DNA of 64,000 bases from Pseudomonadota bacterium. GTDB taxonomy: Bacteria > Pseudomonadota > Alphaproteobacteria > Micavibrionales > CSBR16-224. Both the position numbers and the translations under genes were made by a program. The notes beneath the pieces were generated by a model that made no database searches, had not been told where the DNA came from, and worked only from the letters and a program-made list of their open reading frames with translations. The stretch is from the NCBI GenBank assembly GCA_013285465.1, contig CP053449.1:1381540-1445539 (forward strand), read 5' to 3'. This document shows positions 17,753 through 26,584 of this stretch, piece after piece (the stretch's first letter is position 1; every line of letters begins with the position of its first letter).

Positions 17753-18211
17753 TTAGCGTTTGTTTTTCGGGTTCAGAGACGCGATGTCCCACAGTTCCGG
17801 CTTTTGCGCTTCATGCTCATGCGTCGGACCGGCGAAAACACGCAGATTTGTCATCTGTGTGCGTCCCAGTGACCCGCGCGGCATCATGCGGCGTACAGCC
17901 TCGAAAATGACGCGATCAGGATGATCGCCGTCAAGAATCTGGCCTTTGGTGCGGCTTTTAATACCACCCGGATAGCCCGTATGCCAGTATTCTGTATCGA
18001 ATTGGCGTTTACGGCCCGTCAGGCGGACTTTATCGGCATTGATAACAATGACGTTATCGCCGCAATCAATATGGGGGGTAAAGCCGGGCTTGTCTTTGCC
18101 GCGCAGACGCAGGGCAATCAGGCTCGCCAGACGACCGAGAACAACGCCCTCGGCATCCACAACCCACCACTTCTTTTCAACCTCGGAAGGTTTCATTGAA
18201 TAGGTTTTCAT
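17753..18211 (-). CDS. rplM: 50S ribosomal protein L13
   Basis: 152 residues. [25 protein letters not shown] and the [19 protein letters not shown] core are typical of L13, which binds 23S rRNA early in 50S assembly. ATG at 18211; an internal MKPSEV start five codons later is possible. Transcribed from a good promoter about 57 bases upstream. Confidence 0.98.
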   Translation of the reverse strand: MKTYSMKPSEVEKKWWVVDAEGVVLGRLASLIALRLRGKDKPGFTPHIDCGDNVIVINADKVRLTGRKRQFDTEYWHTGYPGGIKSRTKGQILDGDHPDRVIFEAVRRMMPRGSLGRTQMTNLRVFAGPTHEHEAQKPELWDIASLNPKNKR

Positions 18212-18267
18212 TATTTATGACTCCGTTTAAAGTTTGGTCAAATTGTCGAATTCATAGCTTCGCGGGT

Positions 18268-18296
18268 GTTATGCCCGTTTTTACGAAAGCTGTCAA
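18268..18296 (-). promoter_or_regulatory. Sigma-70 promoter of the rplM-rpsI operon
   Basis: Minus strand TTGACA (perfect -35, 18291-18296), spacer of 17 bases, then CATAAC (4 of 6, 18268-18273). Predicted start near 18261, giving a leader of about 50 bases to the rplM ATG. Confidence 0.7.
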
Positions 18297-18333
18297 GCAT
18301 AAAAACTGTGTAAAAAGAGAAAGTTAAAAACAA

Positions 18334-18347
18334 GGTATTATAATACC
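18334..18347 (-). terminator. Possible terminator after cutA
   Basis: A short perfect palindrome GGTATTATAATACC about 30 bases after the cutA stop, followed on the minus strand by TTGTTTTTAAC. The stem is AT-rich and weak, so this is only a candidate. Confidence 0.35.
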
Positions 18348-18375
18348 GCTTTTCTAACCCGCCGTTATCAAAGGC

Positions 18376-18705
18376 TTATTTCACACTTTCCGTTTCCGCA
18401 AAAATCCAGCCCAGATACGGCCTGTGTCCATCGGCGATATCCCATGCCGTGATACAGGGACAGTCATAGCTGTGCAGCGCCGCCGCGCGTGTTTTTAATG
18501 CCTCAAATAAGGATTTGCGTGTTTTCAAAATCAGCGCGACCTCTGTGCTGTTTTGCACAGCACCATCCCACCAATAGACCGAATTGATCGCACCGAGAAT
18601 ATTGGCACAGGCCGCAAGACGTTCGCGCACAAGGGTTTCAGCGATTCTTTGCGCCTCGTCTTCATCCGCTGCCGTGATATAAACACTCACATATTCCGCA
18701 GTCAT
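18376..18705 (-). CDS. cutA: Divalent-cation tolerance protein CutA
   Basis: 109 residues, typical length. VYITAADEDEAQRIAETLVRERLAACANILG and the later VYWWDGAVQNSTEVALILKTRK and YDCPCIT segments are the CutA1 trimer signature. Linked to copper tolerance in E. coli, though the molecular role is disputed. Its ATG overlaps the TGA of the upstream gene (ATGA), implying coupled translation. Confidence 0.95.
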   Translation of the reverse strand: MTAEYVSVYITAADEDEAQRIAETLVRERLAACANILGAINSVYWWDGAVQNSTEVALILKTRKSLFEALKTRAAALHSYDCPCITAWDIADGHRPYLGWIFAETESVK

Positions 18706-19868
18706 GCCGCGTTACGCCCTTTATCCTGCTGTTGCAGATAGGCGGCCAGCGAACCGTCATCAAGGCGCTTTTTCAGCGGACGGCTGTCAAAACCGTCTTT
18801 GATCAAGCCGTAATGCGCAAACATTTCCAGCAATCGCGCCTCGGACATCATATACAAATTATAAAGATCATGCGCCCCGATATATTGCAGCCCGGAATCA
18901 CGCAGCATCTGCTGCGCACGCGTCAAATCATCCTTGGAGACGGCAAAAAGCTGCACACCCGGCTGCGCATCGCGCAAAATCTGTGCCGCACTGCTGCCGC
19001 GCAGGAAAATTTCGGTAAAGCGGATATCCTGCCCCTTATCATCCGTCCAGCCCGATGAGCCGCGCGTCAGCGCCAGAATGCCCTCGCCCTGACTGAAACC
19101 GGCAGAGCCGATCACGGCATTGGCAACACTGTCACCGACCCCGATCACCATATTGGTTCCGACCTCATGGAAAGACAGCAGCGTTTCATGCACAAGATTC
19201 AGCTTAATATTACCGAAATTATCGATATACCAAACCGTGCCTTTCGGCAGACCCGTGACAGCATCCGTATCTACGGCGGCACCTAACAGATCAAATCCGT
19301 CCAGCAGTGATGCGGCGTCGCCTTTTGCCACGCGTTGAGAAACCTCCTCCGCACCGATTTCAGCAACACGGTCACGCAGGAACGCCGCCAAATGCGCCGC
19401 AGCCGCGGGGAAATAATCACGGGAACGGAACTGCGAGCCTTCATCCGGAATTTTACTTTCGAAAAAGCGGATATGCCCGCTTTGAATCATATCGGCAAAA
19501 GGCGCCAGAGCATAACCGGAGGCCACAGTCAGAACCGCCACACCATTGGGCAGCATGCCGATCCAGACCCCTTCACCCTTACTGCGGGCACTGATAATGT
19601 TTTTACGCGGTGCACAATTGGTCAGGAAAACATGACCGACACCCATTTGCGAATTCAGCGCCAGCTGTGCGGTTTTAAAACCTGCAACAATCGTGTTCAT
19701 GCCGGGGATTGCGGCCACGTCCATCGAAAAACAATCCAGTTTTTCAACAGCGCAGGCGGTGATAAGTGCCTGCCGTACTTCGTCGCTGGCCAGATCATCG
19801 CGCGGATAATCGGTCAGAACCGTAATCACAGGTTTCAGATTGTCGTCTTGAAAAAGAGGCAAAGTCAT
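18702..19868 (-). CDS. SAM hydroxide adenosyltransferase family protein (DUF62/SAM hydrolase)
   Basis: 388 residues. ITVLTDYPRDD near 16 is the N-terminal motif of the fluorinase/chlorinase-like family; LTNCAPRKN, WIGMLPNGV, GTVWYIDNFGNIKLN (near 235) and ALTRGSSGW match members that hydrolyse S-adenosylmethionine to adenosine and methionine. There is an extra C-terminal domain of about 100 residues (KDDLTRAQQMLRDSGLQY onward), longer than in minimal homologues. It overlaps cutA by 4 bases. The cellular purpose of this reaction is not known. Confidence 0.8.
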   Translation of the reverse strand: MTLPLFQDDNLKPVITVLTDYPRDDLASDEVRQALITACAVEKLDCFSMDVAAIPGMNTIVAGFKTAQLALNSQMGVGHVFLTNCAPRKNIISARSKGEGVWIGMLPNGVAVLTVASGYALAPFADMIQSGHIRFFESKIPDEGSQFRSRDYFPAAAAHLAAFLRDRVAEIGAEEVSQRVAKGDAASLLDGFDLLGAAVDTDAVTGLPKGTVWYIDNFGNIKLNLVHETLLSFHEVGTNMVIGVGDSVANAVIGSAGFSQGEGILALTRGSSGWTDDKGQDIRFTEIFLRGSSAAQILRDAQPGVQLFAVSKDDLTRAQQMLRDSGLQYIGAHDLYNLYMMSEARLLEMFAHYGLIKDGFDSRPLKKRLDDGSLAAYLQQQDKGRNAA

Positions 19869-19929
19869 GGATAAACACCCTATAATAAAACACCTCAGGG
19901 TAAATCCCTTCGGGGAAAATGCGGAAAAA

Positions 19930-20006
19930 TGGTCGGACCGGCGGGACTTGAACCCGCGACCTTTCGCCCCCCAGACGAACGCGCTACCAGACTGCGCTAC
20001 GGTCCG
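19930..20006 (-). tRNA. tRNA-Pro (anticodon GGG)
   Basis: 77 bases with encoded CCA. Acceptor CGGACCG/CGGTCCG; D arm TAGCGCAGTCTGGTAGCGC; anticodon stem TTCGT/GCGAA with loop CTGGGGG; T loop TTCAAGT. Anticodon GGG (plus 19970-19972) reads CCC and CCT. The first acceptor base is C1, as is usual for bacterial tRNA-Pro. Confidence 0.96.
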
Positions 20007-20095
20007 TTAAATTTACCGTCACTTGTACAGGATGAATGAATGAAAATCAAACGATTATTGCCGCATCTTGCCGCAATTTCCGCCCGTTCCGGCTT

Positions 20096-20656
20096 TTATG
20101 CCTCAATCAGCTGACGCATAGCTTTCAGATCGTCCAGCATAGCACGCAGAATTTCGCGGCGCTGGGTTTTGAGCTTTGCAATCGCCGGAGCAGCTGTCTG
20201 CGTTTCCACATCCATGGGCGCATCATCGGCCTCGGCAACGGCGGCAACTGTTTCCTTCAGATCTTCCACTTCGCTTGTCAGCACTTCTTCGACCTTTTTA
20301 TCGAGCACTGCGACACTGCCGCGTGTGGATTTCAGAAGTTTCTGAACGCCGCGAATAGTATAGCCTTTTTCGTAGAGCAGGTGGTGGATGCGCTGCAGCA
20401 GCTCAACATCCTCAGGGCGGTAGTAACGACGTCCGCCGCCGCGTTTCAGCGGTTTAACCTGTGTGAATTTGCTTTCCCAAAAACGCAGAACATGCTGCTG
20501 AACCCCCAGCATGGAGGCAACTTCACTAATTGTGCGAAAAGCACCGGAAGCTTTTTTACCGCGGCGTGATTTCCGCGAAACCTGCGTTTCGCCCGAATCT
20601 TCCTGCTGCGTTTTTTGCTGTTTGTCCCATTCGTCCTGCCGTGTCTTCCCTTGCAT
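20096..20656 (-). CDS. MerR family transcriptional regulator
   Basis: 186 residues from the ATG at 20656 (TGAGGA upstream); an ATG four codons earlier is the alternative. A MerR-type winged helix spans about 30-100: [25 protein letters not shown], then [13 protein letters not shown] predicted coiled-coil/dimerisation region and a charged tail follow. Located after ihfA, as in many alphaproteobacteria, where the regulon is unknown. There are no cysteines suggesting metal sensing. Confidence 0.88.
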   Translation of the reverse strand: MQGKTRQDEWDKQQKTQQEDSGETQVSRKSRRGKKASGAFRTISEVASMLGVQQHVLRFWESKFTQVKPLKRGGGRRYYRPEDVELLQRIHHLLYEKGYTIRGVQKLLKSTRGSVAVLDKKVEEVLTSEVEDLKETVAAVAEADDAPMDVETQTAAPAIAKLKTQRREILRAMLDDLKAMRQLIEA

Positions 20657-20716
20657 CAAATTCCTCATCTGTCTTCTAAATAAAATATCCCAAATACCTG
20701 TAATATATTATACACC

Positions 20717-21022
20717 TTAGACGTCGTGATTATCAACACGCTCTTTCAATGTATTGCTGGCACGGAAGCTGAGAACACGGCGCGGCAGAATCGGCACTTC
20801 CTCGCCTGTCTTGGGATTGCGGCCAATTCTCTGGCCTTTCTGGCGAACGGTAAATGTTCCGAAGGAGGAGATTTTGACAACCTCTCCACGCTCAAGTGCG
20901 GTGCAGATTTCTTCTAAAACCATCTCGACCAGATCAGCCGATTCGTTGCGGGAAAGACCGACTTCTTCATAAACGGCCTGGCTTAAGTCTGCGCGTGTGA
21001 TTGTGTTGCCTGTGGTACTCAT
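20717..21022 (-). CDS. ihfA: Integration host factor subunit alpha
   Basis: 101 residues from [20 protein letters not shown] fold with the DNA-binding beta-arm segment [12 protein letters not shown]. Bends DNA at specific sites in recombination, replication and promoter architecture, with IhfB as partner (not in this window). A TTG-initiated version 16 codons longer is conceivable but unlike family N termini. Precedes the merR gene, with fabH upstream. Confidence 0.95.
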   Translation of the reverse strand: MSTTGNTITRADLSQAVYEEVGLSRNESADLVEMVLEEICTALERGEVVKISSFGTFTVRQKGQRIGRNPKTGEEVPILPRRVLSFRASNTLKERVDNHDV

Positions 21023-21174
21023 GTGCTGTGACACTCCCCTATTTTTAAATGATTCATCTTTCAAAACCAAAGCTTTGACAGGCTAGCGGAAGCGGTAAAA
21101 ACAGTCAATAACAAAGCATTAAAAAATAACTGCTTACGCAGTGAAACTTCGCATGGAAAAAGAACGCGAAAATT

Positions 21175-22143
21175 CTACCAGCGCACCAGCGCGGAGCCCC
21201 ATGTCAGGCCGCCCCCCATTGCCTCGAGCAACAGTAAATCATTTTCACGAATGCGTCCATCCTGAACCGCTTCATGCAACGCCAAGGGAATCGAGGCAGC
21301 AGAAGTATTTCCATGTTTCCCGACAGTTAGAACGACTTTTTCAAGCGGCATTTTGAGTTTCTTGGCCGTGCTTTCAATGATACGGCGGTTCGCCTGATGC
21401 GGCACCAGCCAGTCAATATCCGCAGACGTCAACCCGTTGGCATCCAGCGCTTCCCGCACCGCTTCGCTCATCCTTGTGACGGCATGGCGGAAGACCTCCT
21501 GCCCGTTCATACGGACATGCCCCGTTGTTCCCGTTGTCGACGGACCGCCATCGACATAAAGCAGATCACGATGTCGGCCTTCCGAATGCAGATGCGTTGA
21601 TAAAATACCGCGCTCGCTTTCCGCATGGCCTTCCAGAACGACAGCAGCAGCACCATCGCCGAACAGCACACAGGTGGTGCGGTCTTCCCAGTCCAGAATC
21701 GAGGTGAAATGATCTGCGCCGATCACAAGGGCGCGTTTCACCTGCCCCGTCGTGACAAAGTTATTGGCAACCGACAATGCGTAAACAAAACCCGAGCAGA
21801 CCGCCTGCACGTCAAAAGCAAAACCGTGATCGCCCATACCGATCTTGTCCTGTACCGTCACAGCTGTTGCGGGGAATGTCTGATCCGGCGTGGTGGTTGC
21901 CAGAACAATCACATCAATATCGCTGCCGTCGATACCGGCATTTTTTAATGCCTGGCGCGCAGCTTCCGTCGCCATAAAAGAGGTTGTTTCGCCTTCGCCC
22001 GCAATGTGGCGGGATTCGATGCCTGTGCGCTGGCGCACCCATTCATCGGAGGTATCGACCGTTTTGGCCAATTCGTCATTACTGACGCTTTTTTTCGGCA
22101 AATAAGCGCCCGTGCCGATAATGCGCGCGCGAATTCCGGTCAT
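21175..22143 (-). CDS. fabH: 3-oxoacyl-ACP synthase III (KAS III)
   Basis: 322 residues. Condenses acetyl-CoA with malonyl-ACP to start fatty-acid synthesis. The catalytic cysteine lies in [14 protein letters not shown] (about C112), the histidine in [11 protein letters not shown] (about H249) and the asparagine in [12 protein letters not shown] (about N279). Overlaps plsX by the ATGA arrangement, so it is translationally coupled. Confidence 0.97.
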   Translation of the reverse strand: MTGIRARIIGTGAYLPKKSVSNDELAKTVDTSDEWVRQRTGIESRHIAGEGETTSFMATEAARQALKNAGIDGSDIDVIVLATTTPDQTFPATAVTVQDKIGMGDHGFAFDVQAVCSGFVYALSVANNFVTTGQVKRALVIGADHFTSILDWEDRTTCVLFGDGAAAVVLEGHAESERGILSTHLHSEGRHRDLLYVDGGPSTTGTTGHVRMNGQEVFRHAVTRMSEAVREALDANGLTSADIDWLVPHQANRRIIESTAKKLKMPLEKVVLTVGKHGNTSAASIPLALHEAVQDGRIRENDLLLLEAMGGGLTWGSALVRW

Positions 22144-23204
22144 ACCGCTTTCTCCACCCCGTCTTCCGCCGCAGGCAACCCCGTATCACCGGTTTTATCA
22201 AGCGCTGCGGCCAGATGTTTATTCATATCGCCCGCAATCATCTTGGCGCCCACTCCGACAGCATTAGCAAAGCCCAGCGCATCCATACCGCCGTGACTTT
22301 TCACGCATAAGCCGCGCAATCCCATGAAAACGCCGCCGTTATAACGGCGCGGATCCATACTGTGTTTCAATTTACGCAAAGCCGGAATCATAAAAGGATA
22401 GCCAAGCCAGCCGATCGGCGAATGCTTGAAGGACTGCTTCATCATATGCGCGACCAGACGCGCCGTACCTTCCGATGCCTTCAGCGTAATATTTCCGGTA
22501 AAGCCGTCTGTCACGACAACATCGACAACGCCTTTCATAATGTCATCACCCTCGGCATAACCGACAAATTCCCCCGGCAGCGACATTTCAGCCAGCAGAT
22601 GTGCCGCTTCCTTCACTTCTTCACTGCCCTTCATTTCCTCTGAACCGACATTCAAAAGCGCAATCTGCGGCTTTTCGACTTTCAGCACGACCTGCGCAAA
22701 AATAGCGCCCAGCACGGCGAATTCCGTCAGATTTTTTGCCGTGCATTGAATATTCGCCCCCAGATCCAGCAAAACGGTTTTCCGCCCCTTTTGCATGGTC
22801 GGATAATAAGAGGCAATCGCCGGACGGGAAACATTGGGAAGCGGCTTTAAACCAAACAGCGCCATCGCCATCAGCGCACCGGTATTGCCCGCCGAAACGA
22901 CACAGGCGGCATCACCCTCTGCAACGGCCTGCACGGCCAGACTCATGCTGGAGTTTTTACGGTGACGCAATGCGGCTGACGGCTTGTCATCCGGCAACAC
23001 CATTTCTTCCGTATGGCGAATCTCTGATTTTTTACGCAAGGACGGGCGGGCATCAATCAACGGTTTGATTCTTGCCTCGTCACCCGTGAAAATATAAGAC
23101 AGTTCGGGATGGCTTCGCAGCGCCAGCACGGCACCGTCAATGACATGATCCGGCGCTTCATCGCCGCCCATCGCATCCAGTGCCATTGTGAATTTTTGCT
23201 GCAA
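22140..23204 (-). CDS. plsX: Phosphate acyltransferase PlsX
   Basis: 354 residues. Converts acyl-ACP to acyl-phosphate for phosphatidic acid synthesis. [42 protein letters not shown] and [14 protein letters not shown] are family motifs. I place the start at TTG 23204 because GGGAG lies at proper distance and the family usually has several residues before ALDAMGGD; an ATG six codons later lacks a ribosome-binding site. Follows rpmF and is coupled to fabH. Confidence 0.95.
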   Translation of the reverse strand: MQQKFTMALDAMGGDEAPDHVIDGAVLALRSHPELSYIFTGDEARIKPLIDARPSLRKKSEIRHTEEMVLPDDKPSAALRHRKNSSMSLAVQAVAEGDAACVVSAGNTGALMAMALFGLKPLPNVSRPAIASYYPTMQKGRKTVLLDLGANIQCTAKNLTEFAVLGAIFAQVVLKVEKPQIALLNVGSEEMKGSEEVKEAAHLLAEMSLPGEFVGYAEGDDIMKGVVDVVVTDGFTGNITLKASEGTARLVAHMMKQSFKHSPIGWLGYPFMIPALRKLKHSMDPRRYNGGVFMGLRGLCVKSHGGMDALGFANAVGVGAKMIAGDMNKHLAAALDKTGDTGLPAAEDGVEKAV

Positions 23205-23299
23205 AACCGCCGTCTCCCGTTGTCATGCGAAACCAGCACAGAGCCCAAGCGTTTCTGTGCTGTTCCTATTTGCGCATTACCTGTTATTTAGTCTTTTAA

Positions 23300-23479
23300 T
23301 TATTCAGCAGGTTCGATAATTTGCTGGCCCTTGTACATGCCTGTTTTCAGGCAGACATGGTGCGGGCGTACGAATTCGCCGGTCGTCTTATCTTCGGCAT
23401 AAGCCGGAGACGACAGGGAATGGTGCGAACGGCGCATATTGCGTTTCGACTTCGAGGTTTTCTTCTTAGGTACAGCCAT
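23300..23479 (-). CDS. rpmF: 50S ribosomal protein L32
   Basis: 59 residues: [20 protein letters not shown] then [20 protein letters not shown], ending IIEPAE. The standard alphaproteobacterial L32 start and length. Only one zinc-ligand-like cysteine (HHVC) is present, so it is of the zinc-free type. Strong ribosome-binding region AAGGATAAGG. Heads rpmF-plsX-fabH, the usual order. Confidence 0.96.
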   Translation of the reverse strand: MAVPKKKTSKSKRNMRRSHHSLSSPAYAEDKTTGEFVRPHHVCLKTGMYKGQQIIEPAE

Positions 23480-23636
23480 TGCCTTATCCTTTGTCCTTTA
23501 TCTTTATCGTCTTCTTTTCAAAATCCTTTTTTCCTGTCCTCCCCTCGGGAGGCGGAAACGCTTTTATATAATACATCACAGCAGAAAGTGCAAGCATATT
23601 TCTTATATATGGCGCTTCTCCGCGAAAAAGAGCAAT

Positions 23637-23665
23637 TTGCAAAAAATTTTACGAAAACTTAATAT
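23637..23665 (+). promoter_or_regulatory. Candidate promoter for a plus-strand small RNA
   Basis: TTGCAA (23637-23642, 4 of 6 to TTGACA), a spacer of exactly 17 bases, TAATAT (23660-23665, 4 of 6). AT-rich surroundings. Placed 84 bases before a strong plus-strand terminator. Confidence 0.4.
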
Positions 23666-23671
23666 TGTTAT

Positions 23672-23783
23672 GCAATACTGGAATTATAGGGTTTTAAGTC
23701 TTCAGTTGAATGTGTATTGCTCGCTCCAAAGTTGGTTGAATGAAATTGTAGCCGGGATGTTCTCATCCCGGCTATTTTTTTTT
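23672..23783 (+). ncRNA. Candidate intergenic small RNA of about 110 bases
   Basis: Lies in the 292-base gap between rpmF (minus) and a minus-strand regulator gene. A plausible promoter precedes it, and it ends in a textbook intrinsic terminator on the plus strand, although no plus-strand protein gene lies upstream. No coding potential with a ribosome-binding site is seen within it. The 3' terminator overlaps the last codons of the opposite-strand regulator, so it could also act as a short 3' antisense RNA. The 5' end is uncertain. Confidence 0.45.
23749..23783 (+). terminator. Strong intrinsic terminator, plus strand
   Basis: TAGCCGGGATG and CATCCCGGCTA form a perfect 11-bp stem closing a TTCT tetraloop, followed by nine T residues. 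On the minus strand the sequence after the stem (CAATTTCATT) is not a T tract, so it points to plus-strand transcription. The TAG stop of the minus-strand regulator lies inside the stem. Confidence 0.85.
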
Positions 23784-24341
23784 GTTTCCCGTGAAGATAT
23801 AGCCTTCTTCGCCCGTTTCAATCAGCGGCTCTCCCGAAAGAGCCTGAATCTTCTGCCGCAGGCGGTAAATATGAGTTTCCAGCGTGCGGGTATTGACTGC
23901 GGCATTATATTTCCAGACATTTTCCAGCAATTCCGCCCGGGTCACATTCTCTCCTGTACGGTTATAAAGATACAGCAGAATATCAGCCTCTTTTTCGGTC
24001 AGGGATGCTTCCCCGCTCCCCGATTTCAGGCGCAAAATCCGTTCCGCAGGAATAAAGCGGCATTTTCCGATTGTCAGAACCTGCTTCAGGCTTGCCGCTT
24101 CCTGCCGGGCAAAAAACTGTCCGATCATATCCAAAAGCACCCCGGCACGCAGCGGTATCTTGACGGCCAAATCGCGCCCATCGTTCCTCTCCGCCGCATG
24201 ATCCACCAAGCGCAGGTCATATTCCGCTTTTCCGTCATCACGCAACAATGTGTAATGCACAGACAGAAAGGCTTCCAACGCATCCGCCAGCACATCATCC
24301 TGCACCGACAGCGCGATTCGTTTTTCTGTGTCTTTCCCCAT
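23772..24341 (-). CDS. Winged-helix response-regulator-like protein with degenerate receiver
   Basis: 189 residues. The C-terminal 85 residues (LTEKEADILLYLYNRTGENVTRAELL, then HIYRLRQKIQ and EEGYIF) form an OmpR/PhoB DNA-binding domain. The N-terminal about 100 residues have the length of a receiver but lack the DD pair, the phosphoacceptor aspartate and a recognisable lysine, so control by phosphorylation is unlikely. No partner kinase is adjacent. Divergent from the 103-residue gene at 24413 (about 70-base shared upstream region), which it may regulate. Its stop is inside the terminator hairpin described separately. Confidence 0.75.
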   Translation of the reverse strand: MGKDTEKRIALSVQDDVLADALEAFLSVHYTLLRDDGKAEYDLRLVDHAAERNDGRDLAVKIPLRAGVLLDMIGQFFARQEAASLKQVLTIGKCRFIPAERILRLKSGSGEASLTEKEADILLYLYNRTGENVTRAELLENVWKYNAAVNTRTLETHIYRLRQKIQALSGEPLIETGEEGYIFTGNKKK

Positions 24342-24412
24342 GATTGCAACGCTTTGTTAAGAATGTTTCTGGTAAGCTATAAATTAGGGCAAAAACGATA
24401 CGGGCGCAAATA

Positions 24413-24724
24413 ATGGCTCAGGAAAAATCCATTACTGATTACGAAGTCATGTTCACCATGCATACCGGCGTAACGGTACTGGTGAGCAAATTAAAGGAAT
24501 TCGATAAAATCAACGGCGAAGGTCTGCATTTTCAGATCAGCCCCGATCAGTGTCTGCAAGTCGAAACCCCTGAAGCCCTGATCATCATCAAGGATTTAAG
24601 CAGCGATTACCTTGAAGAAGCGCTGGAGCGCGGCTTTATCATGTTCTATGAGCTGGAGGATGACGAGGTCGTACGCTGCACCCCCTGCCAGATCCACCGG
24701 CAGCAGGCGCGCGCAAAAACCTAG
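24413..24724 (+). CDS. Small hypothetical protein
   Basis: 103 residues starting MAQEKSITDYEVMF. Mixed alpha/beta composition, acidic, no signal peptide or membrane helix. Two cysteines near the C terminus (VRCTPCQIH) form a CxxC-like CTPC. I do not recognise the family. It is divergent from the winged-helix regulator gene and ends 40 bases from the convergent fbaA gene. Confidence 0.55.
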   Translation: MAQEKSITDYEVMFTMHTGVTVLVSKLKEFDKINGEGLHFQISPDQCLQVETPEALIIIKDLSSDYLEEALERGFIMFYELEDDEVVRCTPCQIHRQQARAKT

Positions 24725-24763
24725 AAATTTCCTAAAAAAGCCGAAAAAACCTAGCCCGCAGCC

Positions 24764-25864
24764 TTAAGCGGCAAGCTCATCCGTTTTTTTTAGCGCCAAA
24801 GACTTTCCTGCCGCACCAAGATCGGCAAATGCCTCATCCAGACGTGCCGCCATGCCTTTTTCCGCCTCCCGCAGCCATTTACGGGGATCATATTGCTTTT
24901 TATACGGCGTGCCGTCTTCAGGATCGATCTGATATTTGAAGGCTTTCGCATTGGTTTCGACATATTTGCCGACAGGCGCGGCGAATGCAAATTGCGTATC
25001 CGTATCGATATTCATTTTGAAAACGCCATAGGTCAAAGATTCCGAAATTTTCGCCTTTTCAGAGCCGGAACCGCCATGGAAGACCAGATCAAGCGGGTTT
25101 TTACCCGTATTATGGCTCTTTTGCACCAGATCCTGCGAATTTTTCAGGATTTCAGGGCGTAATTTGACGTTTCCGGGCTTATAAACGCCGTGAACATTGC
25201 CAAAAGAGGCCGCAAGCGTGAAATGTCCGATCGGATTCAGTGTTTCATAGGCACGCAGACAGTCTTCCGGCTGCGTGTAAAGATGCGGGTTATCCGCACC
25301 GATATCATCATCGGAGCCGACACCGTCCTCCTCGCCGCCTGTTACGCCGAGCTCAATCTCGATACTCATGCCAAGCGGCACCATGCGTTTCAGCAAACGT
25401 GCGGATTCCGACAGGTTGAAATCAATATCATCCGCCGACAGATCCAGCATATGCGAGGTAAAGAGCGGCTTGCCCGTTTCTTTGAAATGCTGTTCGCCAT
25501 GATCCAGCATCGCCTCGACCCAGGGGATCAGCGCACGGTTGGCATGGTCGGTATGCAGAACAACGCAAACGCCGTAATGTTCCGCCAGCAGATGCACATG
25601 TTTGGCCGCAGCGACCGCGCCCAGAACTTTTGCCGCAAATCCGTCTTCCATGCCTTTTCCGGCATAGAATTCCGCGCCGCCGTTAGACAGCTGGATAATG
25701 ACATCGGATTTATTCTTTTGCGCCGCTTCCAGTACTGCATTGACGGAATTTGTACCGACAACATTGACAGCCGGCAATGCATAGCCGCCATCCTTACAGG
25801 CTTTCACCAGTGTCAGATATTCCTCACCGGTGACAACGCCGGGCTTCAGTCCTGTTTTGCTCAT
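24764..25864 (-). CDS. fbaA: Fructose-bisphosphate aldolase class II
   Basis: 366 residues. Zinc-dependent aldolase of glycolysis and gluconeogenesis. CVVLHTDHANRALIPWVEAML (near 107) gives the metal-binding histidine and catalytic aspartate of the larger FbaA type; IEIELGVTGGEEDGV and LVFHGGSGSEKA carry further metal and phosphate ligands. ATG preceded by AGAGGTG. Neighbours include gap, another glycolytic gene. Confidence 0.97.
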   Translation of the reverse strand: MSKTGLKPGVVTGEEYLTLVKACKDGGYALPAVNVVGTNSVNAVLEAAQKNKSDVIIQLSNGGAEFYAGKGMEDGFAAKVLGAVAAAKHVHLLAEHYGVCVVLHTDHANRALIPWVEAMLDHGEQHFKETGKPLFTSHMLDLSADDIDFNLSESARLLKRMVPLGMSIEIELGVTGGEEDGVGSDDDIGADNPHLYTQPEDCLRAYETLNPIGHFTLAASFGNVHGVYKPGNVKLRPEILKNSQDLVQKSHNTGKNPLDLVFHGGSGSEKAKISESLTYGVFKMNIDTDTQFAFAAPVGKYVETNAKAFKYQIDPEDGTPYKKQYDPRKWLREAEKGMAARLDEAFADLGAAGKSLALKKTDELAA

Positions 25865-25937
25865 TTTCGCACCTCTTGCTGTTGAAATAGGGTTATTCGC
25901 ACGGGAAGTCTAGCAAATCCTCCCCGAAGGATAAAGC

Positions 25938-26531
25938 CTAAACGGCAATGTCCAGCAAGATGCCCGTGATATCTTCCGTGGTCTGTCGCGTGGTCTTTTC
26001 CGCATCGGAAAATGCCTGCAATGCGGCCAACAGCCCGTTTTGCTGTCCACCCTCACCGCGCCGCTCCGCAGCTTCTTCCGCACGCTCCTGACGCAATTCG
26101 GCCTGCGCCTGCAATTTGGTCTGCTGCGCCTGCGCCGCGACCTGCACATCCTGCGGTGACGGCTCCGCCGGTGCCAAAGCCGCGCGGATGACGATCTCCA
26201 TTTTACGGATGGTTTCTTCCGGATTGCCGCGCACGGCTGATGCGTCAATCTGCACTTCACCCCCGACGGCATATTCACGCCCGTCCGGTCCTGTGACCGT
26301 ATCAAAGCTGACCGCACCGGCATACGGGCCGCCAACGGATTTATGCGCTTGTTCATGGGCGCGCACTTCGATATCACGCTGTTTTAGCTCACGGACGGTT
26401 TTTTCTTCCGCCTCCGTCAGCCCTTCGGCATTGGTTTGTTGCTGATTTTGCCGTGCAGAAGCCTGCTCCGGCGCAATGGCGGCCGGACGCTGCACAGGAA
26501 TAGAAAACTGTACACCAGAAATCGCTGTCAT
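25938..26531 (-). CDS. Putative metalloprotease of the SprA-related (CJM1_0395) family
   Basis: 197 residues. [38 protein letters not shown] near 56-93 is the core of this family, with HEQAH as the likely zinc-binding HExxH variant and a following glycine-rich region. The rest is Gln/Ala/Glu rich and probably helical. Secreted or cytoplasmic location is unclear: no signal peptide is visible. The ribosome-binding site GGAATAAGGT is inside a perfect hairpin, so translation may be controlled. Lies 53 bases after gap. Confidence 0.75.
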   Translation of the reverse strand: MTAISGVQFSIPVQRPAAIAPEQASARQNQQQTNAEGLTEAEEKTVRELKQRDIEVRAHEQAHKSVGGPYAGAVSFDTVTGPDGREYAVGGEVQIDASAVRGNPEETIRKMEIVIRAALAPAEPSPQDVQVAAQAQQTKLQAQAELRQERAEEAAERRGEGGQQNGLLAALQAFSDAEKTTRQTTEDITGILLDIAV

Positions 26532-26559
26532 ACCTTATTCCATTTTACAGGAATAAGGT
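26532..26559 (-). promoter_or_regulatory. Hairpin masking the ribosome-binding site of the SprA-like gene
   Basis: On the minus strand ACCTTATTCC (26559-26550), loop TGTAAAAT, GGAATAAGGT (26541-26532) form a perfect 10-bp stem. The 3' arm is the ribosome-binding sequence itself and touches the ATG at 26531. No T run follows, so it is not a terminator. It may limit translation of the SprA-like protein. Confidence 0.6.
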
Positions 26560-26584
26560 TGACTATGCGTTAAAATACAATGAT

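Noticed and set aside
23439..24413. A 324-codon plus-strand frame spanning the sRNA candidate and the winged-helix gene
   Set aside because: It crosses a strong plus-strand terminator, is antisense to a real gene, and its composition is not protein-like.
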